NCBI RefSeq assembly: GCF_014694375.1
Contig: NZ_JAAUWW010000008.1
Span: 87,579 to 151,578 of the forward strand
Reading direction: 5' to 3'
Source of the DNA: Vibrio sp. S17_S38
GTDB lineage: Bacteria > Pseudomonadota > Gammaproteobacteria > Enterobacterales > Vibrionaceae
DNA: 64,000 bases
Positions 9,149 through 20,508 of this stretch are shown piece by piece (position 1 is the stretch's first letter; each line of letters begins with the position of its first letter). The notes under the pieces are model-generated. The model was not told the DNA's origin. It saw only the letters and a program-made list of their open reading frames with translations, and searched no databases. The position numbers and the translations under genes are program-made.

Positions 9149-9532
9149 ATGTTAAAACGTGCACTAGTACTCTCTCTTGTTCTTTCATCTTCTCTTGCAG
9201 CAGCTGCGACACTGAGCGATGCACAACAAGCAAACATTAATGATTTCAACGCAAAGTTAGAAACTATTGAAGCAACAGCCACAAAGAATCTTGATACTTT
9301 AAATAAGCAATTGGATAGCGCTTCTGATAAAAAAGAAGAAATGCAAATCAATACAAAAATCAAATTTAATGAAATGAATAAAGCAAATGCTGAAAAACAG
9401 CTAGCAAGTAACAAAGCCTTTACTGATCAAGTAGCAAGCATGACTGATGAGCAAGTAGATTCATTCAATAAAAAAATTGACGATCTAAAAGCTCAAGCAG
9501 AGAAAACTGCACAAGATCTTAAATTAAAATAA
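9149..9532 (+). CDS. Small periplasmic helical protein of unknown function
   Basis: 127 residues. An upstream in-frame TTG at 9143 is possible, but AAGGA at 9135-9139 is correctly spaced for the ATG at 9149. The start MLKRALVLSLVLSSSLAAAA is a typical Sec signal peptide, probably cut before TLSDAQ. The mature part is Lys-, Gln-, Asp- and Ala-rich with no cysteine and should be almost wholly alpha-helical or coiled coil (LDTLNKQLDSASDKKEEMQ). I do not recognise a named family; it resembles small stress-induced periplasmic proteins only in composition. It is monocistronic and ends before a strong terminator. Confidence 0.7.
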   Translation: MLKRALVLSLVLSSSLAAAATLSDAQQANINDFNAKLETIEATATKNLDTLNKQLDSASDKKEEMQINTKIKFNEMNKANAEKQLASNKAFTDQVASMTDEQVDSFNKKIDDLKAQAEKTAQDLKLK

Positions 9533-9613
9533 TCACTATCGTGGAGATCTATGTTTATAAGTCATGACTTTATAAGCATGAGCATGAGCATTTTAAAATA
9601 TTAGACTTCAATG

Positions 9614-9651
9614 AAAAAAGCCCCGCACGTTCAACACATGCGGGGCTTTTT
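9614..9651. terminator. Bidirectional terminator between the small periplasmic gene and groEL
   Basis: GC-rich stem AAAAAGCCCCGCA paired with TGCGGGGCTTTTT around a 12-nt loop, with A and T tracts on both flanks. It serves the converging small periplasmic protein gene (plus) and groEL (minus). Confidence 0.92.
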
Positions 9652-9677
9652 AGTACTTAAAGATTGTTAGGCTTGCA

Positions 9678-11342
<1,665 letters not shown>

Positions 11343-11387
11343 TTATAAAATCTATTGAATGCTTTGGTTTGAATTAAGAAGCTACGA

Positions 11388-11678
11388 TTATTCTACGATC
11401 GCCATGATGTCGTTCTCTGACATGATCAAAACTTCTTTACCATCGATTTTTTCAGACTTAGTGCCATAGCCTTCAGCGAAGATCACTGAATCACCCACTT
11501 TTACGTCAAGTGGTTGTACTGTGCCATTTTCTAAGATACGACCTTTGCCTACCGCTAAAACGATACCGCGTGTTGATTTTTCCGCAGCAGACCCCGTTAA
11601 GACGATGCCACCGGCAGATTTTGATTCAACTTCTTGGCGTTCAACGATAACTCGGTCGTGTAAAGGACGAATGTTCAT
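11388..11678 (-). CDS. groS: Co-chaperonin GroES (Hsp10)
   Basis: 96-residue heptameric lid of GroEL, full length. Start [14 protein letters not shown], mobile loop [20 protein letters not shown] (18-37) and roof region are all present. It is first gene of the groES-groEL operon, with a heat-shock type promoter about 70 bp upstream. Confidence 0.98.
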   Translation of the reverse strand: MNIRPLHDRVIVERQEVESKSAGGIVLTGSAAEKSTRGIVLAVGKGRILENGTVQPLDVKVGDSVIFAEGYGTKSEKIDGKEVLIMSENDIMAIVE

Positions 11679-11747
11679 CTGTGTGTTTCTCCTGATAGAT
11701 GTTCATAGAAATTTTAGGGATACCGAATCGTTCGGCTTGCTAAAGAT

Positions 11748-11774
11748 GTTGGGGGGCTCAAGCCATAACCCAAG
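11748..11774 (-). promoter_or_regulatory. Probable sigma-32 heat-shock promoter of groESL
   Basis: On the minus strand CTTGGG (11774-11769, -35) is followed after 14 nt by CCCCAAC (11754-11748, -10). This fits the RpoH pattern CTTGAAA / CCCCAT and lies 70 nt before the groES start, as expected for groE. Assigned by eye; a sigma-70 promoter may also be present. Confidence 0.6.
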
Positions 11775-11916
11775 GGGCAAGATGAAAAAAAATGTGACTA
11801 AAGTAGACAAAAGCAAAGATGGTGAACTTCCGCCCCAAGCTTTTCACGTCACCTCAAAGTGAGAAATGAATTACGTTGGATCACCTAGAGCGGGTTGAAT
11901 CTTAACGGCTCGAAGA

Positions 11917-11956
11917 AGATCCTGAACTGCGCTCCTTCGTCACTTTTCAGGATGAC
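11917..11956 (+). repeat. Dispersed 42-bp palindromic element (single copy)
   Basis: One plus-oriented copy of the element found throughout this window: it begins AGATCCTGAAC, ends TTCAGGATGAC, with middle TGCGCTCCTTCGTCACT. The two ends are inverted repeats, so the element folds into a hairpin. It sits alone between groES and the MATE gene. Apart from the groESL promoter, the rest of 11679-12066 shows nothing further. Confidence 0.85.
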
Positions 11957-12066
11957 ACCATATCTTTAAGGTTTTTTTAGTTCCCGTAACAAAGCGATCC
12001 TGCTTTCTCGCTTTTGCTTTGATCAGCCTGTATCCTATTGACTCCTTCATCTACACTGTCATTTCT

Positions 12067-13440
12067 ATGATCGATAAACATGGTTTACTCACAGGCAATA
12101 TCCAAACCGTTCTAAAGACCATGACCGTGCCGATGATGTTCGGTCTATTTGCGATCTTAACCTTTAATCTTATCGATACTTTTTTCATTTCGTTATTAGG
12201 AACAAAATCTCTAGCCGCAATAAGCTTTACTTTCCCGGTCACTTTTGGGGTAAGTTGCATCACGCTTGGTATTGGAATGGGATTATCCGCCAATGTTGGG
12301 AAGTTATTAGGACAAGACAATAGCTCCGACGCAGCACAATTTTCGACCCATGGTTTACTCTTAGCCGTTTTATTAGTGATGGTCGCTTCAACTATCGGCT
12401 ATTTTTCAATAGAACCACTCTTCACTTATTTAGGTGCGACCCCAGAACTGCTCCCACTTATCGACCAATACATGTCGGTGTGGTATATCACCATTCCGTT
12501 ATTAGTCATTCCAATGGCAGGTAACAGTGTTATTCGAGCAACGGGAGACACTAAGACTTCCGCCAAAATAATGATGGCTGCTGGCTTTATTAATGGCGGG
12601 CTCGATCCTTTACTTATCTTTGGATATGGGCCATTTCCTGAACTGGGAATTCAAGGCGCAGCTATTGCCAGTGCCGTAAGTTGGCTAGGCGCATTAATCG
12701 CCATTCTTTATGTATTAATTTATCGCGAAAAAATGGTGGCGCTACCACAGCTCAATAACATCATTAATGATTGGCATCAAATCCTAAAAATTGGTACTCC
12801 GGCGGCTTTCTCTAGTGCTATGAATCCTCTATCTGGCGCTATATTAATGATAATACTCGCCAAGTTTGGGACTGAATCTGTCGCCGCCTATGGCGCAGCG
12901 CAACGAATAGAATCAATCATGATCATCGTTTTGATGTCACTTAGCTCCATACTCATGCCTTTTATTGCTCAAAACATGGGAGCCAAAAATCCACAACGTA
13001 GCTTCGATGCCTTATTTATTGCCATGCGATTTTCTTTACTCTTTCAATTTGGATTGTTTGTTTTGATGGTGCCATTAAGCTGGCCAATTGCATCATTATT
13101 TAGCCAAGAAGCGGTGCATCAAGACCAAGGTGTACAACAAACCTTATGGCACTTTCTTCTGATCGTCCCATTTAGCTATGGATTTCAGGGCATTGTGATG
13201 ATATTAGTCAGCGGTTTAAATGCCATGCACCTACCGTTCAGAGCCTTCTTTTGGAACTTCGCTCGCTTATTTATTTTCACCTTGCCGACGGCTTGGTTCG
13301 GCAGTCAGCTCTACGAAGTCGAAGGTCTATTTATAGGCATTGCGATTGGGAATATCGTTGGAGGGTGTTGTGCTTATGGATATGCGATGTATTTTCAGAA
13401 ACAAATGAAAGCGGAGATGAGAATCGAGGACGTGGCATGA
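12067..13440 (+). CDS. MATE-family multidrug/cation antiporter
   Basis: 457 residues, about twelve membrane segments, typical MATE length. I use the ATG giving MIDKHGLLTGNIQTVL, which matches the usual start of this Vibrio subgroup; an upstream TTG at 12019 would add 16 unlikely residues. Early MATE features are TMTVPMMFG and FNLIDTFFISLLGT. MATE proteins export drugs or metabolites in exchange for Na+ or H+; the substrate cannot be told. The last codons (DVA and stop) fall at the start of a tandem repeat array, so the C terminus may have been rewritten by it. Confidence 0.9.
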   Translation: MIDKHGLLTGNIQTVLKTMTVPMMFGLFAILTFNLIDTFFISLLGTKSLAAISFTFPVTFGVSCITLGIGMGLSANVGKLLGQDNSSDAAQFSTHGLLLAVLLVMVASTIGYFSIEPLFTYLGATPELLPLIDQYMSVWYITIPLLVIPMAGNSVIRATGDTKTSAKIMMAAGFINGGLDPLLIFGYGPFPELGIQGAAIASAVSWLGALIAILYVLIYREKMVALPQLNNIINDWHQILKIGTPAAFSSAMNPLSGAILMIILAKFGTESVAAYGAAQRIESIMIIVLMSLSSILMPFIAQNMGAKNPQRSFDALFIAMRFSLLFQFGLFVLMVPLSWPIASLFSQEAVHQDQGVQQTLWHFLLIVPFSYGFQGIVMILVSGLNAMHLPFRAFFWNFARLFIFTLPTAWFGSQLYEVEGLFIGIAIGNIVGGCCAYGYAMYFQKQMKAEMRIEDVA

Positions 13441-13749
13441 TCTGCTTGGAATTTCCCACCTCGTATCGATATTCAACGTCGGCTTGGAGATCCTGAACTG
13501 CACTCCTTCGTCGTTTTTCAGGATGACGAGACTCGGCTTCACAGCGAGGCATGAGCTGCTTGGAATTTCCCACCGAGTATTGATATTCAACCTTGTCTGG
13601 AGATCCTAAACTGCACTCTTTTGTAATTTCCAAGATGACGATTCAGCTTCACAGCGTGGCATGAGCTGCTTAGAATTTCCCACCGAGTATTGATATTCAA
13701 CGTCGGCTGGAGATCCTGAACTGCACTCCTTTGTCATTTTCAGGATGAC
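13431..13749 (+). repeat. Tandem array of palindromic elements at the MATE gene end
   Basis: Three units of about 110-114 bp. Each has a left part beginning GGCATGA(G/T)CTGCTTGGAA (starts near 13435, 13549 and 13659) and a right part that is a 42-bp palindromic element: 13486-13527, 13599-13639 and 13709-13749. The middle element is degenerate (TTCCAAGATGAC end). The first left part overlaps the MATE stop codon. The left part resembles the left partner of the element pair at 63880-63918. The remaining bases up to the envC end hold nothing. Confidence 0.85.
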
Positions 13750-13843
13750 GCTTGCTTCCTCGAAATGAAATGTATTTTGATACTCTTCGGCTCTTGAGTG
13801 AAACGTACCCACAGACTCGCTTTACCTTGCAAATCCTTAAGTT

Positions 13844-15043
13844 CTATTTCAACCAGCTTTTCGGGTTTTGTGCTTGGCTATTACGCCTTACTTCAAAATA
13901 TAAAGCGGATCTATCTTGTCCGCCAGTGTTGCCTGCTAAAGCAATGGTTTCACCTTCGGTAACTACATCACCATCTTTTTTCAGTAGCGTTGAATTATAA
14001 CCATATAACGTCATATCACCTTTACCATGGTCAAGTAAGATCACTAATCCATAGCCACGCAGCCATTCGGCAAACACAACTTTACCTGAATGAACCGCTT
14101 TTACCGCTTGACCTTGTTTAGCGTTAATAACAATACCTTTCCACGTTACCTGACCACTTTGCGACGTTCCATAACTATGCGCGATACTGCCAGTTAATGG
14201 CCAAGGTAAACGACCTTTGTAACGACTTAATCCATCCATTGGTGAAATATTTCGTTTCGCAGCTTTTGCTATTTCTGCTTTTAAGCGGGTTTCGTTGCGG
14301 CGTAATTCAGCCAAACTACTTTGGTTGCTTTTAATCGTAGTTCGAATCCCGGCAACGGTTGTTTTTCGCTGACCTTGTGCTTTTTGTAGATCGTCACGCT
14401 TACCTTTTTGTTCGGCAAGCAATGTCGCCTGCTTATTTTCTTCAACCGAAAGCTGTTGCTCTTTTTCGTCTAAACGAGATTGTGTCAATTCTAAAGCTTG
14501 AATTGCCTTTGTTCTCGCAGTAGCAAGATGTTGAAAATATTGGCTGATACGATCTTTTTCTGTCGGATCACCACCTTGTAAGAGCTGAGAAACATCATTA
14601 TTACGACTGGTGATGTAATACGCTTTAATTAATTGTTCTAACATGTTTTTTTGCTCAGCCTTAGTTTGTTCGAGTTCTTGTTTTTGCTGCTGTAATTCTT
14701 CTAAGTTGCTATGAACTTTAGCCAATTCACGCTGTGTATGCTGAATCTCTTGCCCTAGCTTAGAAATAGCAATCTCATGATTTTTAAGCTCATTTTGTAG
14801 CTGATTTAGTTGTTTTTGCTGAGAGCTGATTGAGGAGGTTTGACGAGAAATCTGAGCCGATACACCTTTTAAATCATCTTTAGACGCCGCTTGAACGGAA
14901 TAAGGAAATAAGAGAATCGAAAGCACCAAACTCAAAAATGTGCCGAACTTGGCTGATTGCCTAAAAAAAATGTGTTTGATTGAGTAAATACTGGCGTGAA
15001 TAGCGACTAATTTAGCCTGAAGAGTTGGTGGCGATGAATTCAT
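13844..15043 (-). CDS. envC: Murein hydrolase activator EnvC
   Basis: 399 residues. After a hydrophobic segment (about 33-52, probable signal peptide with an unusually long N-region of some 30 residues) comes a long coiled coil (about 55-280) and a C-terminal LytM/M23 domain (about 290-398). The M23 zinc-site residues are not conserved (LYFEVRR replaces the HxH motif), as in EnvC, which does not cut peptidoglycan but activates amidases AmiA/AmiB at the division septum. It follows gpmI by 93 bp, the usual gpmI-envC order. No internal ATG gives a shorter signal peptide, so the true start may be a non-ATG codon. Confidence 0.92.
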   Translation of the reverse strand: MNSSPPTLQAKLVAIHASIYSIKHIFFRQSAKFGTFLSLVLSILLFPYSVQAASKDDLKGVSAQISRQTSSISSQQKQLNQLQNELKNHEIAISKLGQEIQHTQRELAKVHSNLEELQQQKQELEQTKAEQKNMLEQLIKAYYITSRNNDVSQLLQGGDPTEKDRISQYFQHLATARTKAIQALELTQSRLDEKEQQLSVEENKQATLLAEQKGKRDDLQKAQGQRKTTVAGIRTTIKSNQSSLAELRRNETRLKAEIAKAAKRNISPMDGLSRYKGRLPWPLTGSIAHSYGTSQSGQVTWKGIVINAKQGQAVKAVHSGKVVFAEWLRGYGLVILLDHGKGDMTLYGYNSTLLKKDGDVVTEGETIALAGNTGGQDRSALYFEVRRNSQAQNPKSWLK

Positions 15044-15136
15044 TCTAAAACGTTATCCCTAAAACATTATAGTCAGTTTTTGTGTGGACTACTTTACCAG
15101 TAATCCACACAAACTGTTACCAAAAGGATGTAGGGG

Positions 15137-16681
15137 TTATTTCAAATTAACAATAACCTGACCCGTCATTTCAGCTGGGATTTCCATTCCTGTTAATTCA
15201 AGCATGGTTGGCGCAAGATCAGAGAGTTTACCACCAGCTTTAAATTCAAGGGTTTTCGAACCCACATAAACAAGTGGTACTGGCAGATTAGTATGCGCAG
15301 TATGAACGCCGCCTGTAGTTGGGTCGATCATCATTTCTGCGTTACCGTGATCAGCGGTGATCAGCAATTGACCATCAACTTCTTTAATTGCTTCTACAAC
15401 GCGACCGATACATTCATCAACCGCTTCACAAGCTTTTACCGCAGCTTCATAAACACCAGTATGGCCAACCATATCGCCATTCGGGTAGTTACAAATAATG
15501 GTATCGAATTTACCAGACTTGATTGCAGCAACCAATTTATCGGTTAATTCTGGTGCGCTCATTTCTGGTTGAAGATCGTAAGTCGCTACTTTTGGAGAAG
15601 CCACTAACTGGCGTTCTTCACCTTCAAATTCGTCCTCTTTACCACCGTTAAAGAAGAAGGTTACGTGCGCATATTTTTCCGTTTCAGAAATACGAAGCTG
15701 AGTTTTGCCACATTTCGACAGCCACTCACCGTAAGTATTTTCTAGCGATGCTGGTGGGAATGCACAAAGCAGAGGAATATCTGCCGCATATTGAGTCAGC
15801 ATAACAAAATCAATCGTAGGGAAGACTGCACGTTCAAAACCTGCAAAATCAGGCACGAAAGTGCGAGTAATTTCACGCGCACGGTCAGCGCGGTAGTTCA
15901 TGAAAATAACGGCGTCACCATCAACGATTGCTGCGCTTTCGTCACCTTCAGCGCGAATTTCCGTTGCTTGTACGAACTCATCGTTTTCTTCACGAGCATA
16001 AGCAGCTTCAAGACCAGCCGTTGCAGAATCAAATGTAAACTCTGCTTTTGCTTGGGTTAATAAGTCGTAAGATTTTTGTACGCGATCCCAGTTGTTATCA
16101 CGATCCATCGCAAAGTAACGACCAATTAAAGAAGCAATACGACCTTCTTTTAGGTTCAATTCTGCGAACAAATCTTGGAAGCGTTGTAAGGCATTTTTTG
16201 CACTGCGTGGCGGAGTGTCACGGCCATCAAGGAAAGCGTGAACATACACTTTTTTAGCGCCGCGCTCTGCTGCCATTTGAACCGCAGCATAGATATGATC
16301 TTCATGGCTATGCACGCCACCTGGAGACATAAGCCCCATGATATGAACCGCTTTGTCAGCTGCAACTGCTTTATCAATCGCATTCGCAATGGCTGGCGTA
16401 TGTTTAAATTCACCATCTAAAATTGATTTCGTAATGCGGGTTAAATCTTGATATACCACGCGACCTGCACCGATATTGGTATGACCCACTTCAGAGTTAC
16501 CCATTTGACCATCTGGCAGACCCACATCGAAACCCGATGCTGAGATAAGAGTATTTGGCTGATTAGCAAATAGAGAATCCAGTACTGGTGTATTTGCATT
16601 GGCGATAGCGTTGTCGCTAGACTTTTCACGAGAGCCCCAACCATCAAGGATGACTAAAGCGATTGGTTTTTTATTCGACAT
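15137..16681 (-). CDS. gpmI: Cofactor-independent phosphoglycerate mutase
   Basis: 514-residue Mn2+-dependent enzyme interconverting 3- and 2-phosphoglycerate in glycolysis and gluconeogenesis. Alkaline-phosphatase superfamily features: metal ligand in VILDGWG near the N terminus, phosphorylated Ser63 in [15 protein letters not shown], and metal-binding [10 protein letters not shown] near the C terminus. First gene of the gpmI-envC unit. Confidence 0.97.
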   Translation of the reverse strand: MSNKKPIALVILDGWGSREKSSDNAIANANTPVLDSLFANQPNTLISASGFDVGLPDGQMGNSEVGHTNIGAGRVVYQDLTRITKSILDGEFKHTPAIANAIDKAVAADKAVHIMGLMSPGGVHSHEDHIYAAVQMAAERGAKKVYVHAFLDGRDTPPRSAKNALQRFQDLFAELNLKEGRIASLIGRYFAMDRDNNWDRVQKSYDLLTQAKAEFTFDSATAGLEAAYAREENDEFVQATEIRAEGDESAAIVDGDAVIFMNYRADRAREITRTFVPDFAGFERAVFPTIDFVMLTQYAADIPLLCAFPPASLENTYGEWLSKCGKTQLRISETEKYAHVTFFFNGGKEDEFEGEERQLVASPKVATYDLQPEMSAPELTDKLVAAIKSGKFDTIICNYPNGDMVGHTGVYEAAVKACEAVDECIGRVVEAIKEVDGQLLITADHGNAEMMIDPTTGGVHTAHTNLPVPLVYVGSKTLEFKAGGKLSDLAPTMLELTGMEIPAEMTGQVIVNLK

Positions 16682-16961
16682 GTTAAACCTCGTTTAAATA
16701 CTAAGAATTAGAGAAATCAGTTAAGCGTAATTTTACTACACTTTTCACTATAAACTGCAGGATAAGATCAAGTTAAATCGTTTCAACTTTCACCATACCT
16801 TTTGGTGTCACATAAATCTGGTACAAAATTTCATTCGTTGCCCACATTATGCCCAAGTTTTAAGCAAGATGAAAATCGAATTATTGGATGATATTAATAG
16901 GCAGGAACAATAAGGAAAATTAAGAAACGAGTATCGAATTCCCGCATCTATCATTATTCTT

Positions 16962-17981
16962 TCAATCCAAATAACGCTGACTCAATACCGAGATAAACTT
17001 ATCCACGTCTTCTTGTGCTAATTGATTAATGCCAGCCGCAGCACGTCGACCACCACCAGTTATGAATTGGCCACAAATTTCATCAGCGCCAACTCGATTA
17101 TTCAATGGTGCACGAACGCTTACCGTATAATCTCGTTGATCCAAATTTAAGGCTGTTTCTTTATTTGATGTTAGATCCCGATTCAAAGACTCTTCTTTAT
17201 TTAGAGTTAAGACTGCAAAAGCTTTATTCGGATCACGGTTCGCAAGTTCATTACCAAATACACCACTGATGCGTCTTGCCCAAGGCTGACAAGGTAAAAT
17301 GAACACCTCGCACACTTCATCGACATAACTTGCGGTAATATTGTCTAAGTGAGCTTTATCTTTATGGTAGCCTGCTTGCAGTTGATAAAAAGGCGATTGC
17401 TTATCTATTTGTAAATCAAATGGATTAGGGTATTTAAGTAACAACCGGAACAGATCAACGGGTAAAAAATGCAAATCCGATAAATCGGCACCATAGCCAT
17501 TATAGTTAATCAAAACGCCCAACTCGCTTAAGAAGTCGATTTGTTCAGGCTGTAACTGAGATTTTTCAGCTAAACGCTGCGCCCCTTTCACCATATTGTC
17601 ACCAAACGCAGCCGCAATCGCCCACGTTTGATATTGGCCTTTAAGTTTTTGATTGATAAGCAAACTAGTGCAAATTTCAGAATCGAGATTGATAAGAGTA
17701 TCGAGATATGGAGAAGCGGGAATATCACCGCTTTGGTGATGATCACAATAAAAGACAGGAATAGAGCGTTCAAGAAGCTGAACGAGAGAAGTCAGATTTT
17801 TTTGCAGGGAAATATCAAGAACGGTGACAGATGTAACATCATCAACACTTGCCACTTGAGTCAGAAGATTAATATCACGTTTAATCCCAGTAATAAGCTG
17901 ACTCGGTTTTGGTTCCGCTAACCGCAATTGCAACAACGCAATAATTCCATCGGCGTCGCCATTAAAAACATCGTAGTGCAT
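16962..17981 (-). CDS. DHH-family phosphoesterase
   Basis: 339 residues. The DHH domain motifs are FNGDADGI (6-13), LDIS (55-58) and CDHHQ (79-83); the DHHA1 substrate domain ends with GGGRRAAAG (309-317). These ligate two Mn2+ ions as in RecJ, NrnA and oligoribonuclease-type enzymes, so a phosphodiester or phosphoanhydride substrate is likely. It is too short for RecJ and the start differs from NrnA; the specific substrate is unknown. Monocistronic; the 280 bp between it and gpmI hold no visible feature. Confidence 0.85.
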   Translation of the reverse strand: MHYDVFNGDADGIIALLQLRLAEPKPSQLITGIKRDINLLTQVASVDDVTSVTVLDISLQKNLTSLVQLLERSIPVFYCDHHQSGDIPASPYLDTLINLDSEICTSLLINQKLKGQYQTWAIAAAFGDNMVKGAQRLAEKSQLQPEQIDFLSELGVLINYNGYGADLSDLHFLPVDLFRLLLKYPNPFDLQIDKQSPFYQLQAGYHKDKAHLDNITASYVDEVCEVFILPCQPWARRISGVFGNELANRDPNKAFAVLTLNKEESLNRDLTSNKETALNLDQRDYTVSVRAPLNNRVGADEICGQFITGGGRRAAAGINQLAQEDVDKFISVLSQRYLD

Positions 17982-18077
17982 GATAATCCTTTATAAATGC
18001 AAAGAAGTTCCTAGTTTAGAGTTCCTAGAAAGAGCAGTTTTAAGATTGCTTTTGTAGCGCCTACCAACAAATCAATC

Positions 18078-19306
18078 GTCATTCCTGCCAAGCCTTAGTG
18101 AGAGCGGAAATCTACTCCAACACAAAAAACGCGGGTATCAGCCTTACCTTTAACATCAGCAAGCTCTTCAACCTTTCCACACAACAAAAATCGTCATCCT
18201 GAATAGTGAGGAACGAACGTAGTTCAGGATCCTCTACCGCACGTTACTCACCATAAAATACATACCGTCTCACACGCCTTGGGAGATCCTGAACAGCGCT
18301 CCTACGTCGCTTTTCAGGATGACGACTTATTTGAGTCCAGGCGTTGTTTAGCCTGAACCAAACAAATCGCGGGTATAAGCCTCAGCCTCAACAAGCTCTC
18401 AACCTTTCCACACAACAAAAAACGCAGGTATCAGCCTTACCCTCAACATCGGCAAGCTCTTCAACTTTTCCACACAACAAAAAACGCGGGTATCAGCCTT
18501 ACCCTCAATATCAACAAGCTCTTCACTTTCCACACAACAAAAATCGTCATCCTGAATAGTGAGGAACGAACGTAGTTCAGGATCTCCTACCGCACGTTAC
18601 TCACCATAAAATACATACAGTCTCAACACGCCTTGGGAGATCCTGAACAGCGCTCCTACGTCGCTTTTCAGGATGACGACTTATTTGAGTCCAAACGTTG
18701 TTTAGTCCGAACCAAACAAATCACGGGTATAAACCTCAACCTCAACAAGCTCTTCACTTTCCCACGCAACAAAAAACGCAGGTATAAGCCTTACCCTCAA
18801 TATCAGCAAGCTCTCAACTTTTCCACACAACAAAAATCGTCATCCTGAATAGTGAGGAACGAACGTAGTTCAGGATCTCCTACCACACGTTACTCACCAT
18901 AAAATACATACAGTCTCACACGCCTTAGGAGATCCTGAACAGCGATCCTACGTCGCTTTTCAGGATGACGACTTATTTGAGTCCAGGCGTTGTTTAGTCC
19001 GAACCAAACAAATCGCGGGTATAAGCCTCAGCCTCAACAAGCTCTTCACTTTCCACACAACAAAAAACGCGGCTGTAAGCCTTACCCTCAACATCGGCAA
19101 GCTTTTCAACTTTTCCACACAACAAAGATTGTCATCCTGAATAGTGAGGAACGAACGTAGTTCAGGATCTCCTACCGCACGTTACTCACCATAAAATACA
19201 TACAGTCTCACACGCCTTGGGAGATCCTGAACAGCGCTCCTACGTCGCTTTTCAGGATGACGGCTTATTTGAGTCCAGGCGTTGTTTAGTCCGAACCAAA
19301 CAAATC
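18078..19306. repeat. Tandem array of palindromic element pairs and ugd 3'-end copies
   Basis: Three macro-units of 354, 292 and 292 bp lie downstream of ugd, each ending in a copy of the ugd tail that still reads YTRDLFGS(D/G) and stop (stop codons at 18348, 18702, 18994; the real one at 19286). Each unit has an inverted pair of 42-bp palindromes: 18193-18234/18282-18323, 18545-18587/18636-18677, 18839-18880/18928-18969 and 19131-19172/19219-19261 (left minus, right plus). Eight copies of a roughly 61-bp subrepeat resemble ugd codons [14 protein letters not shown]; the longest unit has one extra. A diverged minus-type element lies at 18078-18118. Apparent ORFs here are repeat products. Confidence 0.93.
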
Positions 19307-20452
19307 GCGGGTATAAACTTTATCCGCAACATCGGCAAGCTCTTCAACCATACGGTTTGATACGATCACATCAGATATTTGTTTAAACTCTTCAAAATCA
19401 CGAACTACGCGAGAGCGGAAGAAATCATCTTCTTTTAACACTGGCTCATAAACCACGACTTCAATACCCTTCGCTTTCAAGCGCTTCATAATCCCTTGAA
19501 TACTCGATGCGCGGAAGTTATCTGATCCAGCCTTCATAATTAAACGATAAATACCCACAACTTTAGGGTTACGCTTAAGGATAGAATCGGCAACAAAGTC
19601 TTTTCGGGTACGGTTAGCATCGACAATCGCACCAATAATATTATTCGGTACTGATTCATAGTTAGCCAATAACTGCTTAGTATCTTTCGGCAAACAATAA
19701 CCACCATAACCAAATGATGGGTTGTTATAGTGGGTACCGATACGAGGGTCAAGCCCCACTCCTTCAATGATCTGGCGAGAATCTAAACCATGGGCCTCAG
19801 CGTAGGAATCCAATTCATTAAAATAAGCCACACGTAAAGCTAAGTAAGTATTTGAAAACAACTTCACCGCTTCAGCTTCAGTTGAATCTGTAAACAGCAC
19901 ATCAATATCTTGCTTAATCGCACCTTCTACTAATAAATTGGCAAAAACTTGGGCGCGTTCAGATTGCTCACCAACAATAATGCGAGAAGGGTTCAAATTA
20001 TCAAACAGTGCACGCCCCTCTCGTAAAAATTCAGGAGAGAACATAATATTGTCCGTTGCTAGCTCCTGCTTAATACGCTCGGTATACCCTACTGGCACTG
20101 TCGATTTGATCACCATCACGGCTTGTGGGTTAATCTCTATCACCGCTTTAATTACAGCTTCAACGGAAGAGGTATTAAAGTAATTTGTCTTAGGATCATA
20201 ATCCGTAGGCGTGGCAATGATAACAAATTCAGCATCTTGATAGGCTTGCTGCTTATCTAACGTGGCGGTTAAGTTTAATGACTTAGTTGCTAAAAACTGC
20301 TCAATCTCAGCATCCGCGATTGGTGATTGACGATTATTAATCATCTCTACTTTTTCAGGGATGATATCAACAGCAACCACTTCATGGTGTTGTGACAACA
20401 AAACAGCGTTTGAAAGGCCGACATAGCCGGTACCTGCGATAGCAATTTTCAT
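19286..20452 (-). CDS. ugd: UDP-glucose 6-dehydrogenase
   Basis: 388 residues from the ATG at 20452; an upstream GTG at 20461 would add three residues. It oxidises UDP-glucose to UDP-glucuronate with two NAD+. The Rossmann motif is AGTGYVGLS (6-14), the catalytic cysteine is Cys253 in [10 protein letters not shown], and the C-terminal domain is complete ([20 protein letters not shown]). It is the last gene of the polysaccharide operon and supplies glucuronate or derivatives. Its 3' end is copied several times in the array immediately downstream. Confidence 0.97.
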   Translation of the reverse strand: MKIAIAGTGYVGLSNAVLLSQHHEVVAVDIIPEKVEMINNRQSPIADAEIEQFLATKSLNLTATLDKQQAYQDAEFVIIATPTDYDPKTNYFNTSSVEAVIKAVIEINPQAVMVIKSTVPVGYTERIKQELATDNIMFSPEFLREGRALFDNLNPSRIIVGEQSERAQVFANLLVEGAIKQDIDVLFTDSTEAEAVKLFSNTYLALRVAYFNELDSYAEAHGLDSRQIIEGVGLDPRIGTHYNNPSFGYGGYCLPKDTKQLLANYESVPNNIIGAIVDANRTRKDFVADSILKRNPKVVGIYRLIMKAGSDNFRASSIQGIMKRLKAKGIEVVVYEPVLKEDDFFRSRVVRDFEEFKQISDVIVSNRMVEELADVADKVYTRDLFGSD

Positions 20453-20508
20453 AATTCTCACTCAATTATAAACTTTGAAAATGGAGGTTTTACAGCTCAT
20501 CTAGCTTA

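Noticed and set aside
9052..9414. 120-codon minus-strand frame opposite the small periplasmic gene
   Set aside because: The plus-strand frame has a signal peptide and Shine-Dalgarno; the minus frame is its complement.
13251..13812. Overlapping 68-100 codon frames in the MATE-envC gap
   Set aside because: They run through the palindromic repeats on both strands and show no family resemblance.
18344..18848. Two plus-strand open frames of 71 codons in the ugd array
   Set aside because: They are made of the tandem subrepeats, have no ribosome site and no protein-like features.
18078..19306. Possible CRISPR array
   Set aside because: Units are 292-354 bp with repeated spacers and palindromes; no short direct repeats with unique 30-40 bp spacers and no cas genes.
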